Shown: positions 35,765 to 45,871, counted from the stretch's first letter. The stretch: DNA of 64,000 bases from Bacillota bacterium (GCA_026627065.1 JAPNUO010000006.1:1-64000), one strand, 5' to 3'. Notes: generated from the letters alone by a model not told the origin. Program-made: numbers and translations.

Positions 35765-37123
35765 GTGGATGGAGGGGCATCTACCCCGGCGGAACACCCT
35801 GCCGTCGATTTTGGCGACTTGCCCGTTAGTCGCTTTATCCAACGCTTGACGTTATTGTCGGCGATGGGGTTGTTTCTCGACGGTTACGATTTAACTATTA
35901 TTTCCGTCGCGTTACTGTTTATCAAACCTCAATTTCATCCCTCGCCATTCCTACTGGGGCTGGTGGGTTCGGCGGCTGTCGTCGGAATGTTGGTAGGTTC
36001 TTTAGTCTTCGGGAATTTAACCGACCGTTTCGGACGTCGCACAATGTATTTATTCGACTTGCTTTTCTTTGTCGTGTTTGCCATTGCCGCTGCGCTCTCC
36101 CAAAACATGACGGAATTAATTGTCTTTCGTTTTCTGTTAGGAATCGGGTTGGGCGCCGATTACCCTATCTCGTCAACGCTCACGGCGGAGTTTGCCCCGA
36201 ATCGTCGTCGCGGCATTCTTATGGTAACCACGATAGGATTCTGGGTGGTGGGTGCCATTGTTTCGTATTTTGTCAGCCTGGCCCTGTTGCATGTCGGGCC
36301 CGACGCATGGCGTTGGATGCTGGCATCGGGAGCAGTCCCCGCATTGTTGGTGATTTGGGGTCGGCGTTCGATTCCGGAATCTCCGCGGTGGCTGATGGCC
36401 AGGGGTCGTCAAGAACAAGCGATGTCGATCGCAGAAAAAGTTGCCGCGAGTGCCGGCGTGACGCTAAATCAAGCCAACGCCGGGGGCTTGGCGACCCAGT
36501 CGACACCGCGCATGGCATCGTTTGCTCGACTCTTTAGCCGGGATCTGTTGCGCATTACCGTGTTTGCCTCCTTAACGTGGTTCTTGTTTGACGTGGGGAA
36601 CTATGCCACCATTGTCTTTAGTCCAACCATCTTTAAAATGCTCAAAGGTTCCACGCTGACTTCGTCGGTGTTGGCGTCGACCGCTTTGCAAGCCATTTCC
36701 TTAGTAGGGATTTTTGTCGTATGGATCTTGGTCGACAAGGTGGGACGACGGCGGATCCAGTCTCTTGGTTTCTTAGGCTTGGGCCTTATCTTCATTGTTA
36801 CCGGTTTGATCTCTCATCCGAGTTTTGGACTCTTTCTTGGGCTGTTTCTTGTCTTATCAATTGTTGACCAAGGCCCTGGTCAATTAACTTACGTCTATGC
36901 AGGGGAAGTATTTCCAACATCCGTTCGAGCCACGGGGCACGGCTTTGCCACTGCTTGTTCAAGAGTCGGTGCGTTACTAGGCATATTGGTGCTCCCCATC
37001 TTCGTTGCCCATGTAGGCCTTTCCACTGCGTTAATTCTCTTTGGCATACTGGATCTCATAGGAATGGGCGTAACCCTGTGGCTGGCGCCCGAACCGCGGG
37101 GACAGCAGCTTCCTAGTGATTAG
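35765..37123 (+). CDS. MFS metabolite:proton symporter of lower GC
   Basis: A 452-residue transporter with twelve helices of the sugar/aromatic-acid symporter group. Landmarks: GLFLDGYDLTIISVAL in helix 1, GNLTDRFGRRTMY in loop 2-3, FRFLLGIGLGADYPISSTL in helix 4, PESPRWLMARGR in the middle loop, DKVGRRRIQ and VYAGEVFPTSVRATGHG. The GTG at 35765 follows AAGGAGGTG. Codons favour A and T at third positions, unlike neighbours, suggesting horizontal transfer. Substrate unknown. Confidence 0.82.
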   Translation: MDGGASTPAEHPAVDFGDLPVSRFIQRLTLLSAMGLFLDGYDLTIISVALLFIKPQFHPSPFLLGLVGSAAVVGMLVGSLVFGNLTDRFGRRTMYLFDLLFFVVFAIAAALSQNMTELIVFRFLLGIGLGADYPISSTLTAEFAPNRRRGILMVTTIGFWVVGAIVSYFVSLALLHVGPDAWRWMLASGAVPALLVIWGRRSIPESPRWLMARGRQEQAMSIAEKVAASAGVTLNQANAGGLATQSTPRMASFARLFSRDLLRITVFASLTWFLFDVGNYATIVFSPTIFKMLKGSTLTSSVLASTALQAISLVGIFVVWILVDKVGRRRIQSLGFLGLGLIFIVTGLISHPSFGLFLGLFLVLSIVDQGPGQLTYVYAGEVFPTSVRATGHGFATACSRVGALLGILVLPIFVAHVGLSTALILFGILDLIGMGVTLWLAPEPRGQQLPSD

Positions 37124-37273
37124 GACAAACGAGGCCGTGCGACACAACCTATTGTCACGGAGTTTGCGCCTGACTTTTTTCTGCATCTAAGGTAGCCGAT
37201 GATAGCTGTCATAGCCACAAAGCATGTCGCTAAATCAGCGGCCGTGAGACGCCGAGCAAACTCGCATAAACAG

Positions 37274-37321
37274 TCCTCCTGGGGTAGGTCTTTTGCTTGC
37301 GACGACCTTCCCCCAGGAGGA
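37274..37321. repeat. Long imperfect hairpin between convergent genes
   Basis: TCCTCCTGGGG (37274-37284) pairs exactly with CCCCAGGAGGA (37311-37321), and TAGGTC/GACCTT extend the stem inward. It lies 150 bases after the MFS stop and 58 bases after the hsp20 stop, so it could serve as a bidirectional terminator, though no T run is present. Confidence 0.6.
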
Positions 37322-37378
37322 TTGCCCAGTTTGCCCACGTCTTTCTAGGACGTATGCGTCATAAACTAAAAGTTGAAC

Positions 37379-37846
37379 TTACTCGCCCTCGATCGGAATC
37401 GTCCGGGCGTTGGCGCTCGCCACCTTGGGAATGGTCACAGTCAAGACGCCGCGTTTCAACTCCGCCTTTAAGTGCTCCAAATCCGCATCTTGAGGCAACG
37501 TCACTTCCCGGGCAAAGGGGCCGTAATACCGCTCAGTCACGCGGGTTCGCCGCGTGGCGGGATCGCCCTCCTCGCGCTTTTCCCCGCGGATGCGCAGAAT
37601 TCCGTTGCTCACTTCCACCGCAACGTCCTGGCGGTCCACCCCCGGCAATTCCACCGAGAGGTAGTAGCGCTCCTCGTCTTCTTGGATATCAAGAGCCGGC
37701 GTGATGATGGTCCGCGACTCCTGAGCGGGCGTGAGCGGCCATCCGCGAAAAACGCGCTCAAAGAGATCGTTGACATCATTTTGCAGTTGTACCAAAGGAT
37801 CTGTAGACATCGGCCGTGTGCTGCGGCGAGTGGGCAAAGTGCTCAT
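37379..37846 (-). CDS. hsp20: Small heat-shock protein (Hsp20/alpha-crystallin)
   Basis: A 155-residue chaperone. An N-terminal arm precedes the alpha-crystallin domain (about 52-145: ITPALDIQEDEERYYLSVELPGVDRQDV, GILRIRGEKRE, LKRGVLTVTIPK), ending with the I-P-I tail motif. It holds unfolding proteins. The ATG at 37846 follows AAAAGGAGG, and a strong sigma-A promoter lies upstream. Confidence 0.95.
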   Translation of the reverse strand: MSTLPTRRSTRPMSTDPLVQLQNDVNDLFERVFRGWPLTPAQESRTIITPALDIQEDEERYYLSVELPGVDRQDVAVEVSNGILRIRGEKREEGDPATRRTRVTERYYGPFAREVTLPQDADLEHLKAELKRGVLTVTIPKVASANARTIPIEGE

Positions 37847-37891
37847 GGTCCTTCCTCCTTTTGATTTTGTCTTTCTTTGATGTTCAACTCT

Positions 37892-37921
37892 GTTATACCT
37901 CGACTTTCCGAAATATGTCAA
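37892..37921 (-). promoter_or_regulatory. Sigma-A promoter of hsp20
   Basis: TTGACA (37916-37921) and TATAAC (37892-37897) on the minus strand with an 18-base spacer, about 45 bases before the hsp20 start. No CIRCE palindrome is seen. Confidence 0.7.
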
Positions 37922-38221
37922 GGAAAAATTACACCTCATCCCTGTCAGAGCCCCCGAGTGCGGTGGTCATCCTCCGGGTGGAGCCATAGCAGGCGTTGAC
38001 TCCCCCAGCATTTGCAGAACGTTGAGACACGGCTGAGACAATATTGCCATCCTCATTTGCTGCCGTCAGAAGTAGATTTTTTTCTGCAAACACGTGTGTG
38101 GAAGACGTCGTGGATCAACAGTGGTTCTCGGAAGAAGAACGCTCCCGGCGCCGCCCGCCACCCGGCGCGGTTTTCATGCACGGCTTGCAATTCATGCCAG
38201 TAACGAAAGCGGATTGACCTG

Positions 38222-39647
38222 ATGCGCGTCATCGGACGCCGCCCTCACCCGCGTCACCACAGACGCCACCCCTCTGCGCTTTTGGGAACCGGTGCGCTCG
38301 TCGCCGCCATTTTGGGGCGCTCTGCCCCTCGGGCGGCCGCGGCTGGCCTCGCCCGGGTTCCCATTTCCGGTGCGCTGACGTCCCCCGTCAGCGTCGCTGA
38401 GAATGCGGCAGGCACGTTGTTTGTCATCGACGGGCCCGACCACAACATCATCCAAGAAGGTCTTCCCGCTAGCGGCGGATACACGTGGCAAACCATTGGT
38501 GCGATGGGTGCCCCCATGAACTCCCTCGTACTCAATAGCGCCAACGGTACCCTCTTCATGGCCTCGAAAACTCTGGCGAGCTCGTCGAAGGCATCCCCTG
38601 CGGCACCGCCTACAACTGGTCCACCCTATCCGACCCCAACCTGGACATACCACCCGTCGAGTTGGCGGTGAATAGCGATGGCGACCTCTTCGTCCCTACC
38701 CTCTCAGGCATCGAGGAAGGCGCACCGAGCGGGTCAACGTTCGCGTGGCGCACCCTGTCGGGATCGGGGCGCCCACCTCCCCCGTAGCTGTCGCCCTAGA
38801 TGGCTCCGGCAATCTCTTCGTGGTCAACAACCCTGGAGGCGGCGAGAGCACTATAGACGAAGGGATCCCGTCCGGCGCCGCCTACAACTGGATCACCCTC
38901 GGCGGTCCGGGCGCTCCGCCTTCCCCGAACTGGATTGCCGCCAATGCCGACGGTAAGCTCGTCGTCACCAATGTGGGAAGCACCGTCATCACCCAAGGAC
39001 TGCCGTCCACCAGCGGCTACACCTGGAGCACGCTGCCCAACACGAGCCAATTTGCCGCCACGCTGGCGCCCGCGTGCGGCGACTATCTGGGCAACCCGAT
39101 AGCGGTTACCCCCATGGGTATCATAATTTTCGCCGACACGACGGCCAACACGCTCGAAGAGTTGACGACAGCCGCTCCCCCTGCACCGGTGTGGCAACCG
39201 CCGCTGTTGCTACCAGAATCGGTCACCGTGAACGGCATCTCCGCCACCGTGATTGGGAATCTGAGCTACAACCCGCCGAACGCGGTGCAGAATGGCTCAA
39301 CCGTGGGATTTGTCGAAAAATGGGCAGCCATCGAAGCAGGCGCCTCTTTTGCCGGCGAAGGCATCGATTCCACCTACCTTTCCGCCATTTTGGACGGGTC
39401 CGGCGTGGGGCTGCAGGAGCATGTGCCGGCGACGGAGCGGGGGGCGTTCGCCGCCTTGTATCAAAAGCTCGCCATCATCCCCACCTGGACGGGAAATTCC
39501 GTGAGCCTGGCGGAAGGGGTCGCGGCGCTGCGGCGGGCCGGCGCGCCGCCGCTTGCCATAGAGAACTACCTCGTCCAGCTTTGGGGGGACTCCTGGCCTG
39601 CCGCCAAAGCGCAGGCTGCCGACGGCTTTTCCGCCCCAGGCCTATAA
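38222..39647 (+). pseudogene. Frameshifted secreted repeat protein (propeller-like)
   Basis: Three frames read one protein: 38222 to about 38562, then about 38563 to 38755, then about 38756 to 39647. Each change fits a single lost base. The N-terminus has a basic region and hydrophobic signal-like segment. About five repeats of roughly 45 residues follow, of the form SPVxVAxxxxGxLFV...EGxPSGxxYxWxTLG, as in NHL-like beta-propellers. The C-terminal 140 residues (VEKWAAIEAGASFAGEG onward) are unlike the repeats and unrecognised. Sequencing error cannot be excluded. Confidence 0.6.
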
Positions 39648-39696
39648 GCCGTCGGGCTCGCGCTCGGTCGAGGCGCTGATTGCTCCCCCGTGGGAT

Positions 39697-39736
39697 GCCC
39701 TCGGAGAGCTGCCCCCAGAGCGCTCCCGCCGAGGGC
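39697..39736 (+). terminator. Hairpin after the repeat protein
   Basis: GCCCTCGG (39697-39704) pairs with CCGAGGGC (39729-39736) and a T-rich stretch CTTCGATCTTTATATC follows on the plus strand. It lies between convergent genes. Confidence 0.45.
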
Positions 39737-39825
39737 TCTTCGATCTTTATATCTCAGCACCGCTAACGAACCATCTGCCGCCGTATTCTTCCGGGCGCAC
39801 AGAATGCCTCGGCCGGGCCTGAGCG

Positions 39826-40431
39826 TCAGGAATGGCGAAGTAACTTTGCCAGCGACACATTCAACTGCACGACGTTGACGCGCTCGACGCCAAAGAGGCC
39901 GAGCTCTGGCCCGCGCGCGGCCTGATAGACGAGGCGGCGCAGCACGTGCGGGCTGATCCCTGTGTATTTGGCCACCCGGGGAATTTGAATCAGCGCGCTC
40001 TGGAGCGTGATATCCGGATCCAGGCCGGATCCCGAGCTTTCCACCAGACTAATCGGAATCTCATGCACGCGCAGTCCCGGCGTGGTGGCGAGATAGCGGG
40101 CCACGGCGGCCTGAATTTGCTGGAGCAGCGCCGCATTGGTCGGCCCGAGGTTGCTGGGCCCGGAATTCAAGGCGTCGTAGGGGTCGGGTTTGCCCGTCGT
40201 GGGGGACACCGTCGCCGAGGGCCGCCCCCAGAAATAGCGGAGGCTGGTGGCGAAGTTCTGCCCCACGTGCGCTGACGCCACGGGGTGCCCATGAAACTGC
40301 ACCACGCTGCCGTTCGCTTGAAACGGAAACAGGAGCTGAGCCAGGCCAAGCAGCAAAAAGGTAAAGCCCCACGCCACCATCACCCACAAGAAGGCGGAGA
40401 CTATCACCGCGCGTTTCACAATGCGAAGCAT
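39826..40431 (-). CDS. kdpC: Potassium-transporting ATPase KdpC subunit
   Basis: A 201-residue subunit with one N-terminal membrane helix (about 8-32) and a periplasm-side domain. FHGHPVASAHVGQNF, FWGRPSATV, SSGSGLDPDITLQSALIQIPRVA are family signatures. It stabilises the KdpA-KdpB complex. Start follows GGGGGAA; 13 bases after kdpB. Confidence 0.95.
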   Translation of the reverse strand: MLRIVKRAVIVSAFLWVMVAWGFTFLLLGLAQLLFPFQANGSVVQFHGHPVASAHVGQNFATSLRYFWGRPSATVSPTTGKPDPYDALNSGPSNLGPTNAALLQQIQAAVARYLATTPGLRVHEIPISLVESSGSGLDPDITLQSALIQIPRVAKYTGISPHVLRRLVYQAARGPELGLFGVERVNVVQLNVSLAKLLRHS

Positions 40432-40444
40432 GGCGCATTCCCCC

Positions 40445-42460
40445 TTAGGCGAGCCCGAAGAGGCCCAAGACATGGTCAATCGCCCAAATGCCGACAAACG
40501 GCACAATGACCCCGACCACACCCCAATTCAAAATGTTGCGGAGCAGCATGCGGTCCGCCGACTCCGGGCGGTAGCGCACGCCGCGGATGGCAAAGGGAAT
40601 CAAGGCCGGAATGATGAGGGCGTTGAAAATCAGCGCCGACAAAATGGCCCCGTGCGGCGTCTTCAAGTGCATGATGTTGAGCGCCTCGAGGCCGTGCAAG
40701 AGCGGCACCGACGCAAACATGGCCGGAATAATGGCAAAGTACTTGGCCACGTCGTTGGCGATGGAAAAGGTTGTCAGCGCCCCCCTGGTGATCAGAAGCT
40801 GCTTGCCGACTTCAATGACGTCCAGCAGCTTGGTCGGGTTGGATTCCAAGTCCAGCATGTTGCCGGCCTCTTTAGCCGCCATGGTCCCGGAATTCATGGC
40901 CAAGCCGACGTCGGCCTGGGCGAGCGCCGGCGCGTCGTTGGTGCCGTCGCCGGTCATGGCCACCAGCCGCCCCTCCGCTTGCTCGCGCTGAATCAAGGCC
41001 AGCTTCCCTTCGGGATCGACCTCCGCCACCACCTCGTCCACCCCGGCCTCCCGCGCAATGACTTCCGCGGTGATCCGGTTGTCGCCGGTCGCCATCACGG
41101 TACGGATGCCCATGGCTCGGAACTCCTGAAACCGCTCTTTGAGTCCCGGCTTGACAATGTCCTTCAGCCGGATGACGCCCAACGCCTGCGAGTCCACCGC
41201 CACCGCCAGCGGGGTGCCGCCTTCCCGCGCCACCGCCTCCGCCATTTGCTCCAGCTCCGGCGGCGGTTGCTCCACCACCCGCAGAATGGCGCTCACCGCG
41301 CCTTTGCGAATTTTCCGCCCGTCGGCGAGATCAATCCCGCTCATGCGCGTCTGTGCCGTAAACGGCACCGGCTCTCCCGTCGGTGCCGGCACCTCGGTCA
41401 AGCCCAGCACCTTTTGGGCCAGCTCCACCACCGACCGCCCTTCCGGCGTGGTGTCGGCCACCGACGCCCAGAGCGCTGCCTCCGCCACGGCCTCCGCACT
41501 CACCCCCGGCACTGGCAAAAACTCTGTGGCCATGCGGTTGCCAATGGTGATCGTCCCCGTTTTGTCCAGGATGAGGGTGTCGATATCCCCGGCTGCCTCC
41601 ACCGCCCGGCCGCTTTTGGCGACGACGTTAATCTGCGCCACTCGGTTCATGCCGGCAATGCCAATCGCCGAGAGGAGCCCGCCAATGGTGGTCGGAATCA
41701 GGCAGACCAAGAGCGCGACCAGGGTGGTGATGCTGACCGCATGGGGGCCGTAATAGCGGGCAAACGGCGCCAGCGTCACCACGACGAGAACAAAGATGAG
41801 CGTGAGCACCGCGAGGAGCGCGGTCAGGGCAATCTCGTTGGGCGTCTTTTGCCGGGCGGCGCCTTCCACCAAGGCGATCATGCGGTCGAGAAAGGTCGAC
41901 CCAGGGTCGGCCGTGATTTCCACCACCAGCACATCGGACAAGAGCACCGTGCCCCCGGTGACGCTGTCGCCCGGCCCTTTGATGACCGGCGCGGATTCCC
42001 CGGTGATGGCCGACTCGTCCATGGAGCCCACGCCTTCCAGCACCACGCCGTCGCTCGCCACCACGTCTCCGGCCTCAATGCGGATGCGGGTGCCCTGGGT
42101 CAGCTCCGACCCGTCCCGCCACTCCCAGCTGCCGTCGGGCTTCAAGACGCGGGCGCGCGCGCTGGCCCGGCTTTTCCGCAGAAAGGCCGCCTGCGCCCGG
42201 CCCCGGGCCTCGGCATAGGATTCGGCAAAGGTGGCAAAGAGCACGGTGAAGAGCAGAATGACTGTCACCAAAAGATCGTAGGCGCGGTCGGGCCCCGCCG
42301 GCGCCACAATCGTGAGCCAAAGCGTAATGGCGGTGCCAATTTCCACCACCAGCATCACGGGATTGCGCATCATGCTCCACGGATTCAGTTTGAGAATGGT
42401 GTCGCGCAAAACTTCGGCCAAGCGCATACGGACGAAATCAGATGAGGGCTGCGCCGCCAT
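40445..42460 (-). CDS. kdpB: Potassium-transporting ATPase catalytic subunit
   Basis: A 671-residue P-type ATPase driving K+ uptake. It has the actuator motif [10 protein letters not shown], the phosphorylation site [13 protein letters not shown], and the hinge [11 protein letters not shown]...[25 protein letters not shown]. Seven membrane segments are expected. The ATG at 42460 follows AGGGAGG; an ATG nine codons earlier has no good site. Confidence 0.97.
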   Translation of the reverse strand: MAAQPSSDFVRMRLAEVLRDTILKLNPWSMMRNPVMLVVEIGTAITLWLTIVAPAGPDRAYDLLVTVILLFTVLFATFAESYAEARGRAQAAFLRKSRASARARVLKPDGSWEWRDGSELTQGTRIRIEAGDVVASDGVVLEGVGSMDESAITGESAPVIKGPGDSVTGGTVLLSDVLVVEITADPGSTFLDRMIALVEGAARQKTPNEIALTALLAVLTLIFVLVVVTLAPFARYYGPHAVSITTLVALLVCLIPTTIGGLLSAIGIAGMNRVAQINVVAKSGRAVEAAGDIDTLILDKTGTITIGNRMATEFLPVPGVSAEAVAEAALWASVADTTPEGRSVVELAQKVLGLTEVPAPTGEPVPFTAQTRMSGIDLADGRKIRKGAVSAILRVVEQPPPELEQMAEAVAREGGTPLAVAVDSQALGVIRLKDIVKPGLKERFQEFRAMGIRTVMATGDNRITAEVIAREAGVDEVVAEVDPEGKLALIQREQAEGRLVAMTGDGTNDAPALAQADVGLAMNSGTMAAKEAGNMLDLESNPTKLLDVIEVGKQLLITRGALTTFSIANDVAKYFAIIPAMFASVPLLHGLEALNIMHLKTPHGAILSALIFNALIIPALIPFAIRGVRYRPESADRMLLRNILNWGVVGVIVPFVGIWAIDHVLGLFGLA

Positions 42461-42505
42461 GTCGTGATGTCCTCCCTTTCCTACCATTGCCTTGATGAAC
42501 CGCCG

Positions 42506-44203
42506 CTAGCTAAAGAGATGATGGGCCAAGAGGAGATAGTGCTCGGCCAGCGGGCCCAACGCCATCACCGGGAAGAAGGTGAGGGCGTTTAAAATCATGA
42601 TCGACCCGAGGAGGATCCCCCCAAAGAGCGGCGTGTCGGTGCGCATGGTGCCCGACGTTTGCGGCACCGCCTTTTTCTTGAGCAGCGATTCGCCCACCAG
42701 CAGCATCACCATGATGGAGGCGTAGCGGCCAATGATGGCCACTAGGCCGATCGCAATCTCGTAAAACGGCAGCGCCGCGTTAAGGCCCGCCATGGCCGAC
42801 CCGTTGTTGGCCGCCGCCGAGCTAAAGGCATACAAGATCTCCGAGAGGCCATGGGGCCCGGGGTTGAATACCCCTGCCAGCCCGGCCGACGTCGACACCG
42901 CAATGGCGCCGCCGACCAAGATCAAGAGCGGATGCAGCAAAAAGGCGATGGCGGTGAGCGACACTTCCCGCGCCTCGATCTTCTTGCCCAGGAACTCGGG
43001 CGTCCGTCCGACCATGAGGCCCATCAGGAAAATGGTGAGGATCACAAACATCACCATGTTCAGAAGGCCGACGCCCGTCGCGCCAAACACCATGTTTAAG
43101 AACATCCCCAAAAAGAACGCGAGGCCGGGAATGGGCAGAAAGCTGTCCTGGGCAGCCACCACCGATCCCGTGCTGAAGGCCATGGTGCTCGTCTCAAAGA
43201 TGGCAGTGCCGCCGAGGCCAAATCTTAGGTCCTTGCCTTCCATGTTGGCGTGACCTAAGAGGCCCAGGTGGTTCACAATGGGATTGCCCGCCGCTTCCGG
43301 GAAATAGATCATCGCCAGCATGGCCAAAAAAAGGGTGCCGGCCACGCCCATCAGCGTCCAGGCCAGCCGCGTGCGGCCGGTAAAGCGCCCAAACATGTAG
43401 AAAAACGCCACCGGGACCAAGCCCATCGCCAGGGACTGGGCAATGTTGGTCAGCGCCGTGGGGTTTTCGAGGGGATTGGCGCTGTTGGCGCCGGTAAAGC
43501 CGCCGCCGTTCTGCCCCAGATGCTCAATCGCCTCCCATCCTGCCATCGGCCCCCGCGGCACCGTCTGCGTGGCGCCGGTGAGCGTGTGGAGGTGAAGATA
43601 CCCCAAAAGCGTGTCCGGCACGCCTTGGGCGACAAAGAACAGGCCAAAGATCACCGACAGGGGCAGCAGCACCCGGGTGGTAAAGACGGTGAGGTCCACA
43701 AAAAAGTTGCCGAGAGGGCGTCCGGCCATGGCGCGCACAAAGGCGACCCCCGCCGCCGCGCCCGACGCCGGCGTCACGAACTGCAAAAACTGCAGCACCG
43801 CGAACTGGGAAAAGTACGACATTGTGTTTTCCCCGCTGTAGGCCTGCCAATTGGTGTTGGTGACGAAGCTCGCCGCCGTGTTAAACGAAAGGCCGGCGCT
43901 GAGATTGCCGAAATGCTCCGGGTTAAACGGCCAGAGGCCCTGCGTTCGCAGGAGTACATAGGCCATCACCGCCCAGACCAGGTTGGTCAGCATAAACGAC
44001 ACGCCGTACTCCACCGCCGACATGGAACTCTCCCGCGACACGTGGATCGCCCGAAAAATGAGATCTTCCACCGGTTTCAAGGGGCGATCCAAGATCGTGG
44101 GCTGGAAGGTAAAAACGCGATAGAGATAGAGGCCAAGGGGTTTCGCGCAGATCAAAAGCCCGCCAATCACCACGGCCCACGTGGCCACGGTACTGATGCT
44201 CAC
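42506..44203 (-). CDS. kdpA: Potassium-transporting ATPase KdpA subunit
   Basis: A 565-residue channel-like subunit with about ten helices. Selectivity-filter loops show as TNTNWQAYSGE, NGGGFTGANSANPLENP, GGTAIFETSTM and SAAANNGSAMAGL. It binds and passes K+. The GTG start follows AAAGGA. kdpF ends 18 bases upstream. Confidence 0.97.
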   Translation of the reverse strand: MSISTVATWAVVIGGLLICAKPLGLYLYRVFTFQPTILDRPLKPVEDLIFRAIHVSRESSMSAVEYGVSFMLTNLVWAVMAYVLLRTQGLWPFNPEHFGNLSAGLSFNTAASFVTNTNWQAYSGENTMSYFSQFAVLQFLQFVTPASGAAAGVAFVRAMAGRPLGNFFVDLTVFTTRVLLPLSVIFGLFFVAQGVPDTLLGYLHLHTLTGATQTVPRGPMAGWEAIEHLGQNGGGFTGANSANPLENPTALTNIAQSLAMGLVPVAFFYMFGRFTGRTRLAWTLMGVAGTLFLAMLAMIYFPEAAGNPIVNHLGLLGHANMEGKDLRFGLGGTAIFETSTMAFSTGSVVAAQDSFLPIPGLAFFLGMFLNMVFGATGVGLLNMVMFVILTIFLMGLMVGRTPEFLGKKIEAREVSLTAIAFLLHPLLILVGGAIAVSTSAGLAGVFNPGPHGLSEILYAFSSAAANNGSAMAGLNAALPFYEIAIGLVAIIGRYASIMVMLLVGESLLKKKAVPQTSGTMRTDTPLFGGILLGSIMILNALTFFPVMALGPLAEHYLLLAHHLFS

Positions 44204-44221
44204 GCCGATGTCCGTCCTTTC

Positions 44222-44311
44222 TCAGAACCGCTCCGGATGAATTATCACGTAGACAAGATACCCCATCACAACCACGGCAAGTCCTAGCAAAATGGCATTG
44301 CCTAGCGTCAT
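44222..44311 (-). CDS. kdpF: KdpF small membrane subunit
   Basis: A 29-residue peptide starting MTLGNAILLGLAVVVMGYL and ending VIIHPERF, i.e. one membrane helix with the usual KdpF pattern. The ATG at 44311 follows GGGGAGGG. KdpF sits at the KdpA-KdpB interface and stabilises the complex. Its place directly before kdpA supports the call. Confidence 0.85.
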   Translation of the reverse strand: MTLGNAILLGLAVVVMGYLVYVIIHPERF

Positions 44312-44341
44312 CGGGTCACCCTCCCCTTTGCTGCCGAACTC

Positions 44342-44425
44342 TTAAAGGCGCCGCATTCCCAGCAAAAGCCCAATGATGCCGAAAAAGAGGGCTACCAACA
44401 ACACGCCCAGTCCCAGCGTCTCCAT
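44342..44425 (-). CDS. 27-residue membrane peptide upstream of kdpF
   Basis: The frame begins METLGLGVLLVALFFGIIG, is one membrane helix and ends GMRRL. The ATG at 44425 has GAGGAGAAGGG just upstream. It has the size and topology of KdpF but a different sequence, and lies 30 bases before kdpF on the same strand. It could be a second small Kdp subunit. Not recognised as a named family. Confidence 0.55.
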   Translation of the reverse strand: METLGLGVLLVALFFGIIGLLLGMRRL

Positions 44426-44539
44426 ACCCTTCTCCTCGCCTCCGTCGCATCGTCCTCACTATAGAAACTGCCTGCCTGTCGAGGTAGTATAAAGATTATC
44501 TACAACGTATAAAAAACCTGTAAACACGCGCTCAAGACG

Positions 44540-44659
44540 TTAGTCATCGTCGTCCTCCTCGTCCTCGTCCCAACCGTAGCCCGCTCGTCGGGCACAGCTG
44601 AACCCTACCGCCCATCCCGCGACCACCACAATCGCCGCGCCTAAAATGATCCAGAGCAC
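44540..44659 (-). CDS. 39-residue membrane peptide with acidic tail
   Basis: The frame begins with GTG, reads LWIILGAAIVVVAGWAVGF as one membrane helix, then CARRAGYGW and an all-acidic tail of Asp and Glu (nine residues). A GGGGGTG ribosome binding site is upstream. It lies between the second KdpD-sensor gene and the small peptides before kdpA. The acidic tail could contact basic partners or cations. Unknown family. Confidence 0.5.
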   Translation of the reverse strand: MLWIILGAAIVVVAGWAVGFSCARRAGYGWDEDEEDDDD

Positions 44660-44758
44660 GTCGCACCCCCGTTCCTCGGTGCTCACTCCCGAGTGTAGAG
44701 GGTGCCCTTGCCCAGAACCAGTAAAAAGGGCATCAAAACCCGTAAAAATTCCGTCTCC

Positions 44759-45871
44759 CTATGTGTCCTGGGGGTGTGTGATCCGCCCCACCACGTGGAG
44801 ATCCACAAACTCCGCCTGAGCCAGCACGACATCCACGGGGCTCCGGCGCCGCCAGCCCCACAGCCCCGGCCGCGGCGGAGGCTGGCCAATCACGATTTGG
44901 CTCACGCCCAGCTCCTGGGCCACCCGGACAATGGTAGCGCCGATGAGAGGACGGGGGGAGTCGCGAACCAGCAGGGTGGCGCCAAACTGCGCGCTGAGCT
45001 GGCGAATGCGGGTCAGCGCTCGTTCGTCTGGGGCATCACCGGCGGTGGACGTCGGGCGAATCAAGAGCACAGTGAGATCCGCCTGCAGGCGATCGGCAAT
45101 CCGCCATCCGCGGCGGATAAGCGTCTCCGACTGGGGGCCGCCGCTCACGCAGACCAAAATCTTCTCCCGCCGGGCGCTGGCCGCCTCGCCCACCACCTGG
45201 CTCACGGGGGGCTCAACGCGGTTGGCCACCTCCACCAGCGCCAGCTCGCGCAGCGCCGCCAAGCGGCCCAGCTGAAAGAAGTGGTTGAGCGCCGCGTCCA
45301 CTTTCTCCGGGGCGTAGATTTTCCCCTGGCGGAGGCGCTCTTGGAGCGTTTCCGGCGACGCATCGACCAGCTTAATTTCCCGCGCCCGGCGCAAGAAGTG
45401 ATCCGGCACCCGCTCGCGCACCGCCACCCCGGTAATGTGCGCGACCTTGTCGTAAAGGCTTTCCAGATGCTGAATGTTGACGGTGGTCACCACGTCAATG
45501 CCGGCCGCCAACAGATCCTCGATATCCTGGTAGCGCTTCTCGTGCGCCCCCGGCTCGGGCACGTTGGTATGCGCGAGCTCATCCACGAGCGCGATTTGGG
45601 GATGGCGCCGCAAAATCGCGGCCAGGTCCATCTCCTCGAAGACATGGCCTTGATAGACGACGCGCTTCGGGGGAATGCGCTCCAGGTCGCCCACCTGCTC
45701 CGCCGTTTCCCGCCGCCCGTGCGTGTCCAGCCAGCCGATGACGACGTCGAAGCCCTGGCTTTTGACCACATGCGCATCTTGCAGCATCTTGTAGGTTTTG
45801 CCCACCCCGGGCGCGGCCCCCACGTAGATGGTGAGCCGGCCCGGCCGGGCCGCCGGTGCGGCAGGACTCAT
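44759..45871 (-). CDS. Stand-alone KdpD sensor module, copy 2
   Basis: A 370-residue soluble protein corresponding only to the cytoplasmic N-terminal half of KdpD. It has the KdpD domain with Walker A GAAPGVGKT (18-26), THGRRET, LVDELAHTNVPG-like and GIDVVTTVNIQHLESL motifs, then a Usp-like domain (from about 240; ILVCVSGGPQSETLIRRGWRIAD). No membrane block or kinase domain follows. The ATG at 45871 overlaps the upstream stop as ATGA behind GGAGGGAG. It likely senses K+ or ATP-related signals (c-di-AMP binding is known for some homologues) for the separate kinase. Confidence 0.85.
   Translation of the reverse strand: MSPAAPAARPGRLTIYVGAAPGVGKTYKMLQDAHVVKSQGFDVVIGWLDTHGRRETAEQVGDLERIPPKRVVYQGHVFEEMDLAAILRRHPQIALVDELAHTNVPEPGAHEKRYQDIEDLLAAGIDVVTTVNIQHLESLYDKVAHITGVAVRERVPDHFLRRAREIKLVDASPETLQERLRQGKIYAPEKVDAALNHFFQLGRLAALRELALVEVANRVEPPVSQVVGEAASARREKILVCVSGGPQSETLIRRGWRIADRLQADLTVLLIRPTSTAGDAPDERALTRIRQLSAQFGATLLVRDSPRPLIGATIVRVAQELGVSQIVIGQPPPRPGLWGWRRRSPVDVVLAQAEFVDLHVVGRITHPQDT

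Noticed and set aside
37847..37990. CIRCE element before hsp20
   Set aside because: No TTAGCACTC-N9-GAGTGCTAA palindrome is present; only a sigma-A promoter is seen.
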